This document shows positions 25,601-32,536 of a stretch of 64,000 bases of DNA, in pieces (within the stretch, counting starts at the first letter, position 1; each line of letters opens with the position of its first letter). The stretch spans positions 62,001 to 126,000 of the forward strand of contig NZ_JACZFQ010000021.1 in the NCBI RefSeq assembly GCF_014904755.1, given 5' to 3'. A program made the position numbers and the translations under genes. The notes beneath the pieces are model-generated. The model had not been told where the DNA came from, ran no database searches, and saw nothing but the letters and a program-made list of their open reading frames with translations. This DNA is from Neoluteolibacter marinus (lineage in GTDB: Bacteria > Verrucomicrobiota > Verrucomicrobiia > Verrucomicrobiales > Akkermansiaceae).

Positions 25601-27624
25601 GCCGCTACCTCGACATGTTGCGGAACGACAAGCCGGACCTGACCAAGGGCAGGATTCCCAACGAAAACTACGCCCGGGAGATCCTACAGCTGTTCTCGCT
25701 GGGCCTCTACCGCTTCCATCCCGACGGCTCGTTGATCCTGAATTCGAAGGGCGTGCCGATTCCCGTCTACGACCAGGACGCGGTCATCGGACTGGCCCAC
25801 GTGTTCACCGGCTGGGACTACCAATACGACGGCGACTACAAGACGAGCTTCAGCGGTTCGTCCAACTGGACCGAGCCGATGCGCGAGGTCCCGGCCCGTC
25901 ATTTCACCGGCAGGAAGCGCATCCTCAACAACGTCGTGCTGCCGGGCTTGCCCGAACTCAACGGGGTCCCGCTCGATCCCTACGCCAGCCACAGTAGTTC
26001 GACCATCTCCGGAGAGCCGGTGTTCCAGGCGCTGGCCCGGGAAGAGCTTGAGGCGGTGCACGACCAAATCTTCAACCACCCCAACCTCGGCCCGCTGCTG
26101 TGCCGTCAACTGATCCAGCGGCTGGTCACATCGACCCCCAGCCGCGGCTACATCCACCGGGTGGTCGGCAAATTCAACGACAACGGCAGCGGTATCCGGG
26201 GTGACCTCGCGGCCGTGGTCAAGGCGATCCTCCTCGACTACGAGGCCCGCTCGAACGTCGCGGCTTCCGCCCCGGGATACGGAAAGCTGCGCGAGCCCTT
26301 GCTGCGAGTCACCCAGCTTGCCCGCGCCTTCCGACCCGAGAACAATTTCGGCGGAACCTACGTCCAGGACGGCGGGCTGATCACCGTCGACTCGTCCCCG
26401 ACCGTCCACCGCCTGACCGGCAGCCAGAAGGTCTTGCTCGGATTCTCCGGCGCGGGCACTCCCGCAACCGACGGCGATTACGCGCTGAGCACGACCTACC
26501 CGCCGACCGATACCAGCTTCACCGTCCGGACCCAGGACACCTACCGCTGCAGCTGGGCCCAGTCCGGCACGACCATCACCGTCACCACGCCCGGCAGCCA
26601 CACCTTCTCTCCCGGCGAACCGGTTTACCTCCGCTACCGCAGCGGCGGCGGAGGTGTTCTTGTCGACGGTGTCCAGACCATCGACAGCGAGCCGGCAAGC
26701 AACACCTTCACCGTCACCGCGCCCGACTCCGCAGAGCGCAGCGGCGATTGCGACGCCTCCTATCTCAGCGGCTCCTACCGCCAGGACTCGGACGGTGTCG
26801 ATACGGCCAATACGATACTCACGATCACCAGCGGAACCGTCACCGGCCTCGGGGTCGGAGGAGAAGTCGAAATCCGGTTCACCCCGAAAATCGGACAGAC
26901 CTCAACGCCGGATGACGGGATCTACACCATCGTCGCCGTCGACGCCGTCGACGCCCGCAAGTACACCCTCGAACCGGTCAGCGGCACCTTGTCGCTCGAT
27001 GACAACCTGGACGGAACCTTCCGCGCCGCCGCCCTCAGCCCCGTCCTCGACCGCAGTGGCGATGTCGTTTCCGGCTACTCCGACTGGAACGTCGGCAACA
27101 CCGACACCGACCTTGGACAGACCCCGCTCGGTTCGCCGACGGTGTTCAATTTCTTCGAGCCCGACTACCAGTTCCCCGGGACCCTGGCCGCCAACGGACT
27201 GACGACTCCCGAGTTCCAGATCAGTTCCGACACTAACGTCATCCGGCAGGCGAACTACTTGTTCGGGGGCATCTACTCTACCGGCAGCACGACCAGCTTG
27301 ACCTCCGGTTACACCAACGGCTTCAGCAGCTTCAAGCGGGGGGGCCATGACATCATGATGGACTTCGCTCCGTGGATGGATCTCCGCCCCGGCGGCAGCG
27401 GCTACTGGACCGACGACGCCAACCTCCGCGACCTGATCCGCGAACTCTCGGCCCTGTTGATGGCCGGACAGATGAGCAGCGCGATGGAAGACGAAATCTA
27501 CAACTTCACCTCGAACACCGCCAACATCTCCTACTCCACGGCCAGCGACTCGCAGCGCCGCAACCGCGTGCGTGCGGTCATCTACTTCATCGCCGTTTCC
27601 CCCGAGAGCGCGATCCAACGCTGA
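22630..27624 (+). CDS. Giant secreted multidomain DUF1800 protein
   Basis: 1664 aa. Signal peptide (ending in CTAARA), then an Asp-rich thrombospondin-3-like segment (DLDNDDLGD, GNDDDGDGRSNREESEAGTD). Next come PA14-like domain 1 (about 304-455, TANYWKHPDN, SAGRVWINGQLLIDNW), a putative-Ig/cadherin-like domain (456-540, LPPGLALDPVSGVISG) and PA14-like domain 2 (545-690, GEYRFFLRADEAAEFHLSDD). A CHRD domain follows (about 695-825, FQGMHVHDTRLPS, VNYPSGEIKGFF). DUF1800 occupies about 855-1650 (ARFLQQATFG, NENYAREILQLFSLGLY, HPNLGPLLCRQLIQRLVTS) and is interrupted by about 235 residues of beta-rich repeats near 1255-1490. First gene of a three-gene unit with a DUF1501 partner. Binding of extracellular carbohydrate is suggested by PA14; enzymatic role unknown. 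Confidence 0.85.
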   Translation: MHRTIRFAALVLCFCTAARADLDLDNDDLGDVWEAKYRPAELLPGNDDDGDGRSNREESEAGTDPLQASDVFSVSDITLLGGQVELRWPSQAGKVYQLQTTADPGDEASWQILPGVHPGTGDELAATTAAPVQSPSFFRVVVADTDTDGDGLTDWEELQTGHDPAMNHVHMGMGDLQHLTMELQAEPVITISAPDNDATEPASSPAANSGMFRIQRTGGIGRVVVSLAQSGSAGPADHEALPDSVEIPLASTGADVPLIPSPDALLEADEVVVLEVGSSATYAKGAADSAGVLIHDHVQANGTGLTANYWKHPDNTRDQPVFTGTPDISRIDPVVDFDSDLTPWPGAPVTTTLPYTDYYSSRWEGELLPEFSQVYTIYGRTDSAGRVWINGQLLIDNWPASRESSAIIALDAGKRYPVVFEHYNNTGRSRATLSWKSASLEKEVIPQARLFPDTPPRILGPFEAWAFVGAPGFSYRIEASGSPTLFSAVNLPPGLALDPVSGVISGDPVTPGQWQVALTATNTHGSGSAFLDLTVIETSGSITRELWTGVAGSEVADIPLDTAPASTTPLGSLECPADTGDDYGARIRGFLTAPATGEYRFFLRADEAAEFHLSDDDEPVNSWLRAATTVATGSGDWSDAVPSALLHLEAGRRYFLEILHKESSGSDHLALAWAKPGDPDDSPSEIIPGYLLTRYEDVALGSSPDGTLYFTALTPQTGAVTNAYGSCTLRLSSDKTTAWVTPTFGNLGSPFQGMHVHDTRLPSSSNIVFDLDEPGVEHLADGSYVWEIQDVGGLTAQEIADGLAQFAYLNVHTVNYPSGEIKGFFRALDGSATFTPPPPPPEWTGEPATSNSAPKAAARFLQQATFGANPDDIASLQSMASYEDWIDDQIALPVSEHLPYVESHRNVTNPNNSEFSGSQTFNSWWRTSVQADDQLRQRVAFALSQIMVVSESGPLDNRASALSGFYDTLLAHAFGNARDLLEAVTLHPAMGRYLDMLRNDKPDLTKGRIPNENYAREILQLFSLGLYRFHPDGSLILNSKGVPIPVYDQDAVIGLAHVFTGWDYQYDGDYKTSFSGSSNWTEPMREVPARHFTGRKRILNNVVLPGLPELNGVPLDPYASHSSSTISGEPVFQALAREELEAVHDQIFNHPNLGPLLCRQLIQRLVTSTPSRGYIHRVVGKFNDNGSGIRGDLAAVVKAILLDYEARSNVAASAPGYGKLREPLLRVTQLARAFRPENNFGGTYVQDGGLITVDSSPTVHRLTGSQKVLLGFSGAGTPATDGDYALSTTYPPTDTSFTVRTQDTYRCSWAQSGTTITVTTPGSHTFSPGEPVYLRYRSGGGGVLVDGVQTIDSEPASNTFTVTAPDSAERSGDCDASYLSGSYRQDSDGVDTANTILTITSGTVTGLGVGGEVEIRFTPKIGQTSTPDDGIYTIVAVDAVDARKYTLEPVSGTLSLDDNLDGTFRAAALSPVLDRSGDVVSGYSDWNVGNTDTDLGQTPLGSPTVFNFFEPDYQFPGTLAANGLTTPEFQISSDTNVIRQANYLFGGIYSTGSTTSLTSGYTNGFSSFKRGGHDIMMDFAPWMDLRPGGSGYWTDDANLRDLIRELSALLMAGQMSSAMEDEIYNFTSNTANISYSTASDSQRRNRVRAVIYFIAVSPESAIQR

Positions 27625-27645
27625 ACGCTTCACCCTGAAACGACC

Positions 27646-29145
27646 ATGTCCTCGATCGAACAAGACCGCGCCCGCCTCCTCCGCACCCGCCGCGACTTCT
27701 TCCGCACCGCCGGCTGCGCGGCGATGGGATCGCTCGCCGTCTCGTCCACCATCCGCGACTTCCGTTTGATCAACTCGGCGCTCGCCCAGGGCGGCGGCGC
27801 CGGCAGCTTCGACGACTACAAGGCGCTGGTGTGCATCTTTCTCAGCGGAGGCAATGACAGCAACAACCTCGTGATCCCGCGCGGCGCCAGCCACGCGAAC
27901 TACGCTGCGATCCGCCAGAACCTCGCCGTCCCTGAAAGCGAGCTCCTGCCTTTGACCCCGCTGAACAACGACGGCAACGAATACGGCTTCCATCCGTCGT
28001 GTCCGGAGCTCGCCGGTCTCTTCCATGAGCGAAAGCTCGCGCTCCTGTTCAACGTCGGTCCCTTGGTATTCCCGACCAACCGGGCGCAGTACAAGGGCAA
28101 GCTCGTAGCCCTCCCGCCCCAGCTCTTTTCCCACTCCGACCAGGTCACCCACTGGCAGACATCACTGCCGGACCAACCGCCAAAGACCGGTTGGGGCGGA
28201 CGCATTGCCGATCTGCTTCACCCCTATCAGAACGAGCTCCTTCTCGACCCCGTGGAGCGGGCGCGGATTTCCCTCTGCACCAGCATCGCCGGTTCCAACA
28301 CCTTCGAGGTCGGCGCGAGCGTCCAACAGTACCACGTCTCGACCAGCGGCGCGGTCACCCTCGCCGGCGCAACCCCGGGTTCGACGCGCGAGGGAGTTGT
28401 CCGCAGCCTCGCCCAACTGGCACAGTCCAATCTCCAGGCCTCGGCCTATGGCGACGTGATCGACAACGCGATCGCCGCCGGGACGGTGCTGAACTCGGCC
28501 ATCGAACCTACCGAAGCCTGGACCTGGGACGTCCCCTTCCCGGATGTCTCGCTCGCCCGCCAACTGAAGATGGTCGCCCGCATCATCGCCGGACGGGATG
28601 CGTTGAAGATCAAACGCCAGATCTTCTTCGTTTCGGTCAACGGCTACGACACGCACACCTCGCAGGTCGGCGGCAACAACGACGATCCCCTGACCGGCTC
28701 ACACGCCAACCTGCTGGCCGAACTGAGCGAATCGATCGCCGCCTTCCAAGGCGCCATCGAACAGATCGCTGCCGATCCGACTTACGGCGGAGGCGCCCTC
28801 ACCGACAGCGTTGTCGGCTTCACCGCCTCCGACTTCGGCCGCACTTTCCCGACCAACGGCCAGGGCAGCGACCACGGCTGGGGCGGCCACCATCTCATCT
28901 TCGGTGGTTCCGGCGATCCGGCGAGCGGCGCGGTCGCCGGGCAGCGGACCTTCGGCACCTTCCCCGTGCACCAGGTCAACGGTCCCGATGACACCAGTAC
29001 CGGCCGCTGGATCCCATCGACCAGCGTCGATGAATACAGTGCGACACTCGCGAAGTGGTTCGGGGTCGACGCCACCCACCTGCCGGTCGTCTTCCCCAAC
29101 CTCGGGCGCTTCGCCACGCCGGATCTTGGATTCATGCGGAGCTGA
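27646..29145 (+). CDS. DUF1501 Tat-exported protein (set 2)
   Basis: 499 aa. Twin-arginine signal RTRRDFFRTAGCAAMGSLAV near the N-terminus. Core motifs: ALVCIFLSGGNDSNNLVIPR, FFVSVNGYDTHTSQVGGNND, VVGFTASDFGRTFPTNG and SDHGWGGHHLIFGG, typical of the DUF1501 type that partners DUF1800. Starts 21 bases after the DUF1800 gene. Phosphatase-like fold; substrate unknown. Confidence 0.88.
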   Translation: MSSIEQDRARLLRTRRDFFRTAGCAAMGSLAVSSTIRDFRLINSALAQGGGAGSFDDYKALVCIFLSGGNDSNNLVIPRGASHANYAAIRQNLAVPESELLPLTPLNNDGNEYGFHPSCPELAGLFHERKLALLFNVGPLVFPTNRAQYKGKLVALPPQLFSHSDQVTHWQTSLPDQPPKTGWGGRIADLLHPYQNELLLDPVERARISLCTSIAGSNTFEVGASVQQYHVSTSGAVTLAGATPGSTREGVVRSLAQLAQSNLQASAYGDVIDNAIAAGTVLNSAIEPTEAWTWDVPFPDVSLARQLKMVARIIAGRDALKIKRQIFFVSVNGYDTHTSQVGGNNDDPLTGSHANLLAELSESIAAFQGAIEQIAADPTYGGGALTDSVVGFTASDFGRTFPTNGQGSDHGWGGHHLIFGGSGDPASGAVAGQRTFGTFPVHQVNGPDDTSTGRWIPSTSVDEYSATLAKWFGVDATHLPVVFPNLGRFATPDLGFMRS

Positions 29146-29152
29146 CGGGACG

Positions 29153-29659
29153 ATGAAGCATCTCCTCGTCACCCTGCTGGCCGTCTTCCTCTTCGCCCTG
29201 CTGCTCTGGCGCCCTTGGGAATCCGAAACTCACGTATCCTCGGCTCCCACGCCTCCTCCTGCAGCGGCGCCCCCCGCCGCCGCCGATGCCATCACCGCGG
29301 CAGACGTCGCCCCGCCCGTGCCTGCACCCACAGCGATACCGACCGGCTTGACCGGTCCCGAGATCCAGCAAGTGCGGGATGCCATCGACAACCTCGAGTT
29401 CGTGTTCCGCGACTTTGCCAATGCGCTCGGCGGGAATCCGGTTGGCACCAACGCGGAGATCACCGCGGCCCTGCAGGGCGACAATGCCAAGCAACTCCAG
29501 CTCGATGTCCCTGAAGGATCGACCGTCAACGAATCCGGTGAACTCTGCGACCCCTGGGGCAGCCCGTGGTTCTTCCACCAGCTCAGCGGCACCCGGATGG
29601 AGATCCGGTCGGCCGGCAAGGACCGGAAGCTCTACACCGACGACGATTTCGTCCGCTGA
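29153..29659 (+). CDS. Membrane-anchored protein with GspG-like C-terminus
   Basis: 168 aa. An N-terminal membrane helix (LLVTLLAVFLFALLLWRPW) is followed by an Ala/Pro-rich linker (residues 30-65) and a helix (IQQVRDAIDNLEFVFRDFAN). The C-terminal block CDPWGSPWFFHQLSG...RSAGKDRKLYTDDDF recalls the calcium-binding end of GspG-type pseudopilins. A prepilin cleavage motif is absent, so it is not a normal pseudopilin. Starts seven bases after the DUF1501 stop, so it is probably part of that operon. Function unknown. Confidence 0.75.
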   Translation: MKHLLVTLLAVFLFALLLWRPWESETHVSSAPTPPPAAAPPAAADAITAADVAPPVPAPTAIPTGLTGPEIQQVRDAIDNLEFVFRDFANALGGNPVGTNAEITAALQGDNAKQLQLDVPEGSTVNESGELCDPWGSPWFFHQLSGTRMEIRSAGKDRKLYTDDDFVR

Positions 29660-29673
29660 AGTGGACCTGACGG

Positions 29674-29734
29674 CCACGAAAAGGCGCCCGTTTCGGGGCG
29701 GCTCTTTCTTGAAAGAGTGGCGGAGCGGACGGGA
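29674..29734. repeat. Direct repeat copy 1: partial tRNA-Asp 3' end plus terminator
   Basis: About 60 bases nearly identical to 29880-29942: an attenuator-like hairpin (CGCCCG...CGGGGCG) followed by TTGAAAGAGTGGCGGAGCGG and ACGGGA. The latter is the encoded CCA, acceptor strand and part of the T stem of tRNA-Asp. The rest of the tRNA is missing. The hairpin probably also terminates the plus-strand gene ending at 29659. Confidence 0.8.
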
Positions 29735-29835
29735 TTGCCAAGGCCATGCCGCCGAGCGGCTGCGCCGATGGAAGGAAGGTCGCGAAGCTCCCGCGCATTC
29801 GAACCGGGTGCCTCATCCCGAAGCGGGATTCGTCA

Positions 29836-29860
29836 GGGCTCGAGTCCCGCCCGCTCCCGC
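29836..29860 (+). repeat. Inverted, decayed copy of the tRNA-Asp 3' end
   Basis: Reads GGGCTCGAGTCCCG then CCCGCTCCCGC on the plus strand. The T arm and acceptor of tRNA-Asp read GGGTTCGAGTCCCG and TCCGCTCC on the minus strand. It is therefore inverted relative to both direct copies. Just to its left (29815-29829) is a 6-bp hairpin ATCCCG-AAG-CGGGAT. Confidence 0.55.
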
Positions 29861-29879
29861 TGAATCTCCGGCGATCCAA

Positions 29880-29942
29880 CCACGAAAAAGCCGCCCGTTT
29901 CGGGGCGGCTCTCTCTTGAAAGAGTGGCGGAGCGGACGGGAC
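29880..29942. repeat. Direct repeat copy 2 (genuine tRNA-Asp 3' end and terminator)
   Basis: Matches 29674-29734 with a few substitutions and small indels. This copy runs on into the intact tRNA-Asp. The offset between copies is 206 bases. Confidence 0.8.
29884..29912 (-). terminator. Rho-independent terminator of tRNA-Asp
   Basis: On the minus strand AGCCGCCCCG, loop AAA, CGGGCGGCT and then TTTTT, starting 13 bases after the CCA end of tRNA-Asp. Confidence 0.85.
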
Positions 29943-30001
29943 TCGAACCCGCGACCTCTGCCGTGACAGGGCAGCATTCTAACCAACTGAACTACCGCTC
30001 C
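29925..30001 (-). tRNA. tRNA-Asp (GTC)
   Basis: Complete cloverleaf on the minus strand: acceptor GGAGCGG/CCGCTCC, anticodon loop CTGTCAC (anticodon GTC) on a CTGCC/GGCAG stem, T arm GCGGG-TTCGAGT-CCCGT, discriminator G, and an encoded CCA. Confidence 0.96.
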
Positions 30002-30102
30002 TTTGTGGTAGTCGGACCGCCTTGCGGCGTGGGCGGGACGCTAGGGGGAGGCCCCGACCCGTGCAACATCATTTTTCACTTTTTCTGACCTTTTTCCGAC
30101 CC

Positions 30103-31029
30103 TCATCCGAGCTGCTCGGCGACCGCGTCCAAAGAGGCCAGATCCTCAATGGAATACACCGTCGCGTCCTTCTCGATCTTGGCGACGAGGCCGGCCAGAA
30201 CCTTGCCGGGACCCAGCTCGATGAAGGTCCGGTGACCCATTTCCACGAGCTTGCGGATCGACTCGGTCCACCGCACCGATCCGGTCACCTGGTTCTCGAG
30301 CATCAACCGGATCTCGCCTGGCTCCGAGACCACGGATGCACCGAAGTTGCAGACCACGGGGATCGCAGGGGCCTGCATCGGCACGCCGGCCAGTTCGGAG
30401 GCCAGCTTGTCCTGGGCGGACTTCATCAGGCGGCTATGGTAGGCGCCGGCGACGTTCAACTTGATGGCGCGGCGAATGCCGTGGTCGCGGGCCTTTTCAA
30501 CAGCGGCGTCAATGCCGGCAACCGGACCGGAGAGGACGATCTGACCCGGAGCATTGAAGTTCCCGACATCGACCCCGCATTCGTCGGCGAGCGCCTTGAC
30601 CGACTCCTCGTCGCCTCCGATCAGCGCGGCCATCGAGCCCTCGGTGGCTTCGCAGGCTTCCTCCATGAACAAGCCGCGGCGCGCGACGATCTTCAGGCCG
30701 TCCTCGAAGGAAAAGGTGCCAGCCGCGGCATGGGCCGTGAACTCCCCCAGCGAAAGCCCGGCAGCGGCCACCGGGTTCAAGTTGCCGACCCGCTCCTTCA
30801 GCAGGGCGAGCGCGACCAGGCCGTGCAGGTAGAGCGCCGGCTGGCAACGGGAGGTCCGGGTCAACTCCTCGTCCGGGCCTTCGAACATCACCGACGACAG
30901 GCTGAACCCGAGCGCTTCGTCGGCCTTCCCGAACAGCGTCCTCGCGGTTTCCGAGGCCTCGTGGAAATCCTTGCCCATGCCCACCTTCTGGGCGCCCTGT
31001 CCTGAGAATAAAAGTACGGCGTCACTCAT
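30103..31029 (-). CDS. fabD: Malonyl-CoA:ACP transacylase
   Basis: 308 aa. Transfers malonyl from CoA to acyl carrier protein at the start of fatty-acid synthesis. FSGQGAQKVGMG at the N-terminus, nucleophile Ser93 in AAGLSLGEFTAH, conserved Arg in VARRGLFM and catalytic His in NVAGAYHSRLM, then ELGPGKVLAGL. Start at 31029 gives the standard MSDAVLLFSGQG N-terminus. No other fab gene is adjacent; the upstream minus-strand gene is a DUF1501 gene 50 bases away. Confidence 0.95.
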   Translation of the reverse strand: MSDAVLLFSGQGAQKVGMGKDFHEASETARTLFGKADEALGFSLSSVMFEGPDEELTRTSRCQPALYLHGLVALALLKERVGNLNPVAAAGLSLGEFTAHAAAGTFSFEDGLKIVARRGLFMEEACEATEGSMAALIGGDEESVKALADECGVDVGNFNAPGQIVLSGPVAGIDAAVEKARDHGIRRAIKLNVAGAYHSRLMKSAQDKLASELAGVPMQAPAIPVVCNFGASVVSEPGEIRLMLENQVTGSVRWTESIRKLVEMGHRTFIELGPGKVLAGLVAKIEKDATVYSIEDLASLDAVAEQLG

Positions 31030-31079
31030 CGCGCCCCCTGTCCTAAGGCGCGACAAGGGAGCGGAGCAAGCACGGCCTT

Positions 31080-32534
31080 TCAGGCAATGATCTCCCGGAT
31101 CGGATCCGCCCCTTCCACCCCGACCAGACGCTGGTCCAGCCCCCCGTAGAAGTAGCTCAGGTGGTTCGGGTCCAAGCCCATCTGCTGCAGGACGGTGGCA
31201 TGGAGGTTCTTTACCTGGACCCGGTCCCGGACCGCCTCGCCGCCCAACTCGTCGGTCTCACCGAAGCTGGCGCCGCCCTTGATCCCCCCGCCCGCCATCC
31301 ACATCGTGAAGCCCTTGGAGTTGTGGTCGCGCCCGCTGCCGGTGGCATACTCGGCGGTGGGCTGGCGCCCGAACTCGCCGCCCCAGATCACCAGCGTCTC
31401 GTCGAGCAAGCCGCGTTGCTTGAGATCCTTCAAAAGTCCCGCGACCGGTTTGTCGGTGTTGCCCGCGTGGTACTCGTGGTTGGTCTCCAGGTTGCCATGG
31501 GCATCCCAGTTGTCGTCGTTGTGCGCCCCACCCGAGTAGATCTGGATGAAGCGGGTGCCGCGCTCGACGAGCCGGCGGGCCAGGATGCACTTCCTCGCGA
31601 AGTCATCGGTGCGCGTCCCGTCCATCCCGTAGAGACGCTTGACGTGGTCCGGCTCGTCGTCGACGTCGATCGCCTCCGGCGCATTCGCCTGCATGCGGAA
31701 AGCCAGTTCATACGAAGCGATCCGCGCGGCGAGATCGCTGTTGTGCTCGCGGCCCTTGAGATGCGCCCCGTTCACGTCGCCGAGGAAGTCGAGCAGCGAG
31801 CGCTGCTGGACCCGGTCCATCCCCGGCCGGTTCGAGAGGTTGAGGATCGGACTTCCCGAGGACCGCAGCACCACACCCTGGTAACTGGCGGGCATGTAGC
31901 CGCTGCTCCAGTTCTTGGCGCCGGATATCGGCCCCCCGGTCTTGTCGAGCATCACCACGTAGCCCGGCAGGTTTTCATTGAGCGAACCGAGGCCGTAGTT
32001 GAGCCAGGAACCGAGCGTCGGCTTGCCGCTCAGGATCGAGCCGCTGTTCATCATCAGCATCGCCGACCCGTGGATCGGGGAATCGGCGGTCATCGAGTGG
32101 ACGAAGGCGAGGTCATCCACGCAGCTGCCGATGTGGGGAAAGAGCTCCGACACCCACTTGCCGGACTCCCCGTATTGCTTGAAGCGCCACTTCGGACCGA
32201 CCACCCGGCCCTCGTTCTTCTTGCCGCCGCGACCGAAGGTCTTGATGGCCACCGTCTTGCCATCCAGATCGTACAACTTCGGCTTGTAGTCGAAGGTGTC
32301 GACGTGGCTGGGACCGCCATACATGAACAGGAAGATCACCGACTTCGCCTTGGCGGCGAGCTGTGGCTGTTTCGGCGACAGCGGATTCCCGAACCCGGGC
32401 TCCGCGCCGAAGGCCCCATCGCGCGACAGCATCCCGGCCAGCGCGAGCGAGGTGAAGCCTCCGCCCACCTGATGCAGGAACTCCCGGCGATGAATGCGGC
32501 GACAAAACCCGCCGTTGCTGGACAGGACACTCAT
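31080..32534 (-). CDS. DUF1501 Tat-exported protein (set 3)
   Basis: 484 aa. Tat-like signal (HRREFLHQVGGGFTSLALAG). FLFMYGGPSHVDTFDYKPKL, MTADSPIHGSAMLMMNSGS, RFIQIYSGGAHNDDNWDAHG, VIWGGEFGRQPTAEYATGSG and GRDHNSKGFTMWMAGGGIKG mark the planctomycete-type DUF1501. It begins two bases after the stop of the PSD1 gene; the two form the classic pair. Function unestablished. Confidence 0.88.
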   Translation of the reverse strand: MSVLSSNGGFCRRIHRREFLHQVGGGFTSLALAGMLSRDGAFGAEPGFGNPLSPKQPQLAAKAKSVIFLFMYGGPSHVDTFDYKPKLYDLDGKTVAIKTFGRGGKKNEGRVVGPKWRFKQYGESGKWVSELFPHIGSCVDDLAFVHSMTADSPIHGSAMLMMNSGSILSGKPTLGSWLNYGLGSLNENLPGYVVMLDKTGGPISGAKNWSSGYMPASYQGVVLRSSGSPILNLSNRPGMDRVQQRSLLDFLGDVNGAHLKGREHNSDLAARIASYELAFRMQANAPEAIDVDDEPDHVKRLYGMDGTRTDDFARKCILARRLVERGTRFIQIYSGGAHNDDNWDAHGNLETNHEYHAGNTDKPVAGLLKDLKQRGLLDETLVIWGGEFGRQPTAEYATGSGRDHNSKGFTMWMAGGGIKGGASFGETDELGGEAVRDRVQVKNLHATVLQQMGLDPNHLSYFYGGLDQRLVGVEGADPIREIIA

Positions 32535-32536
32535 GG

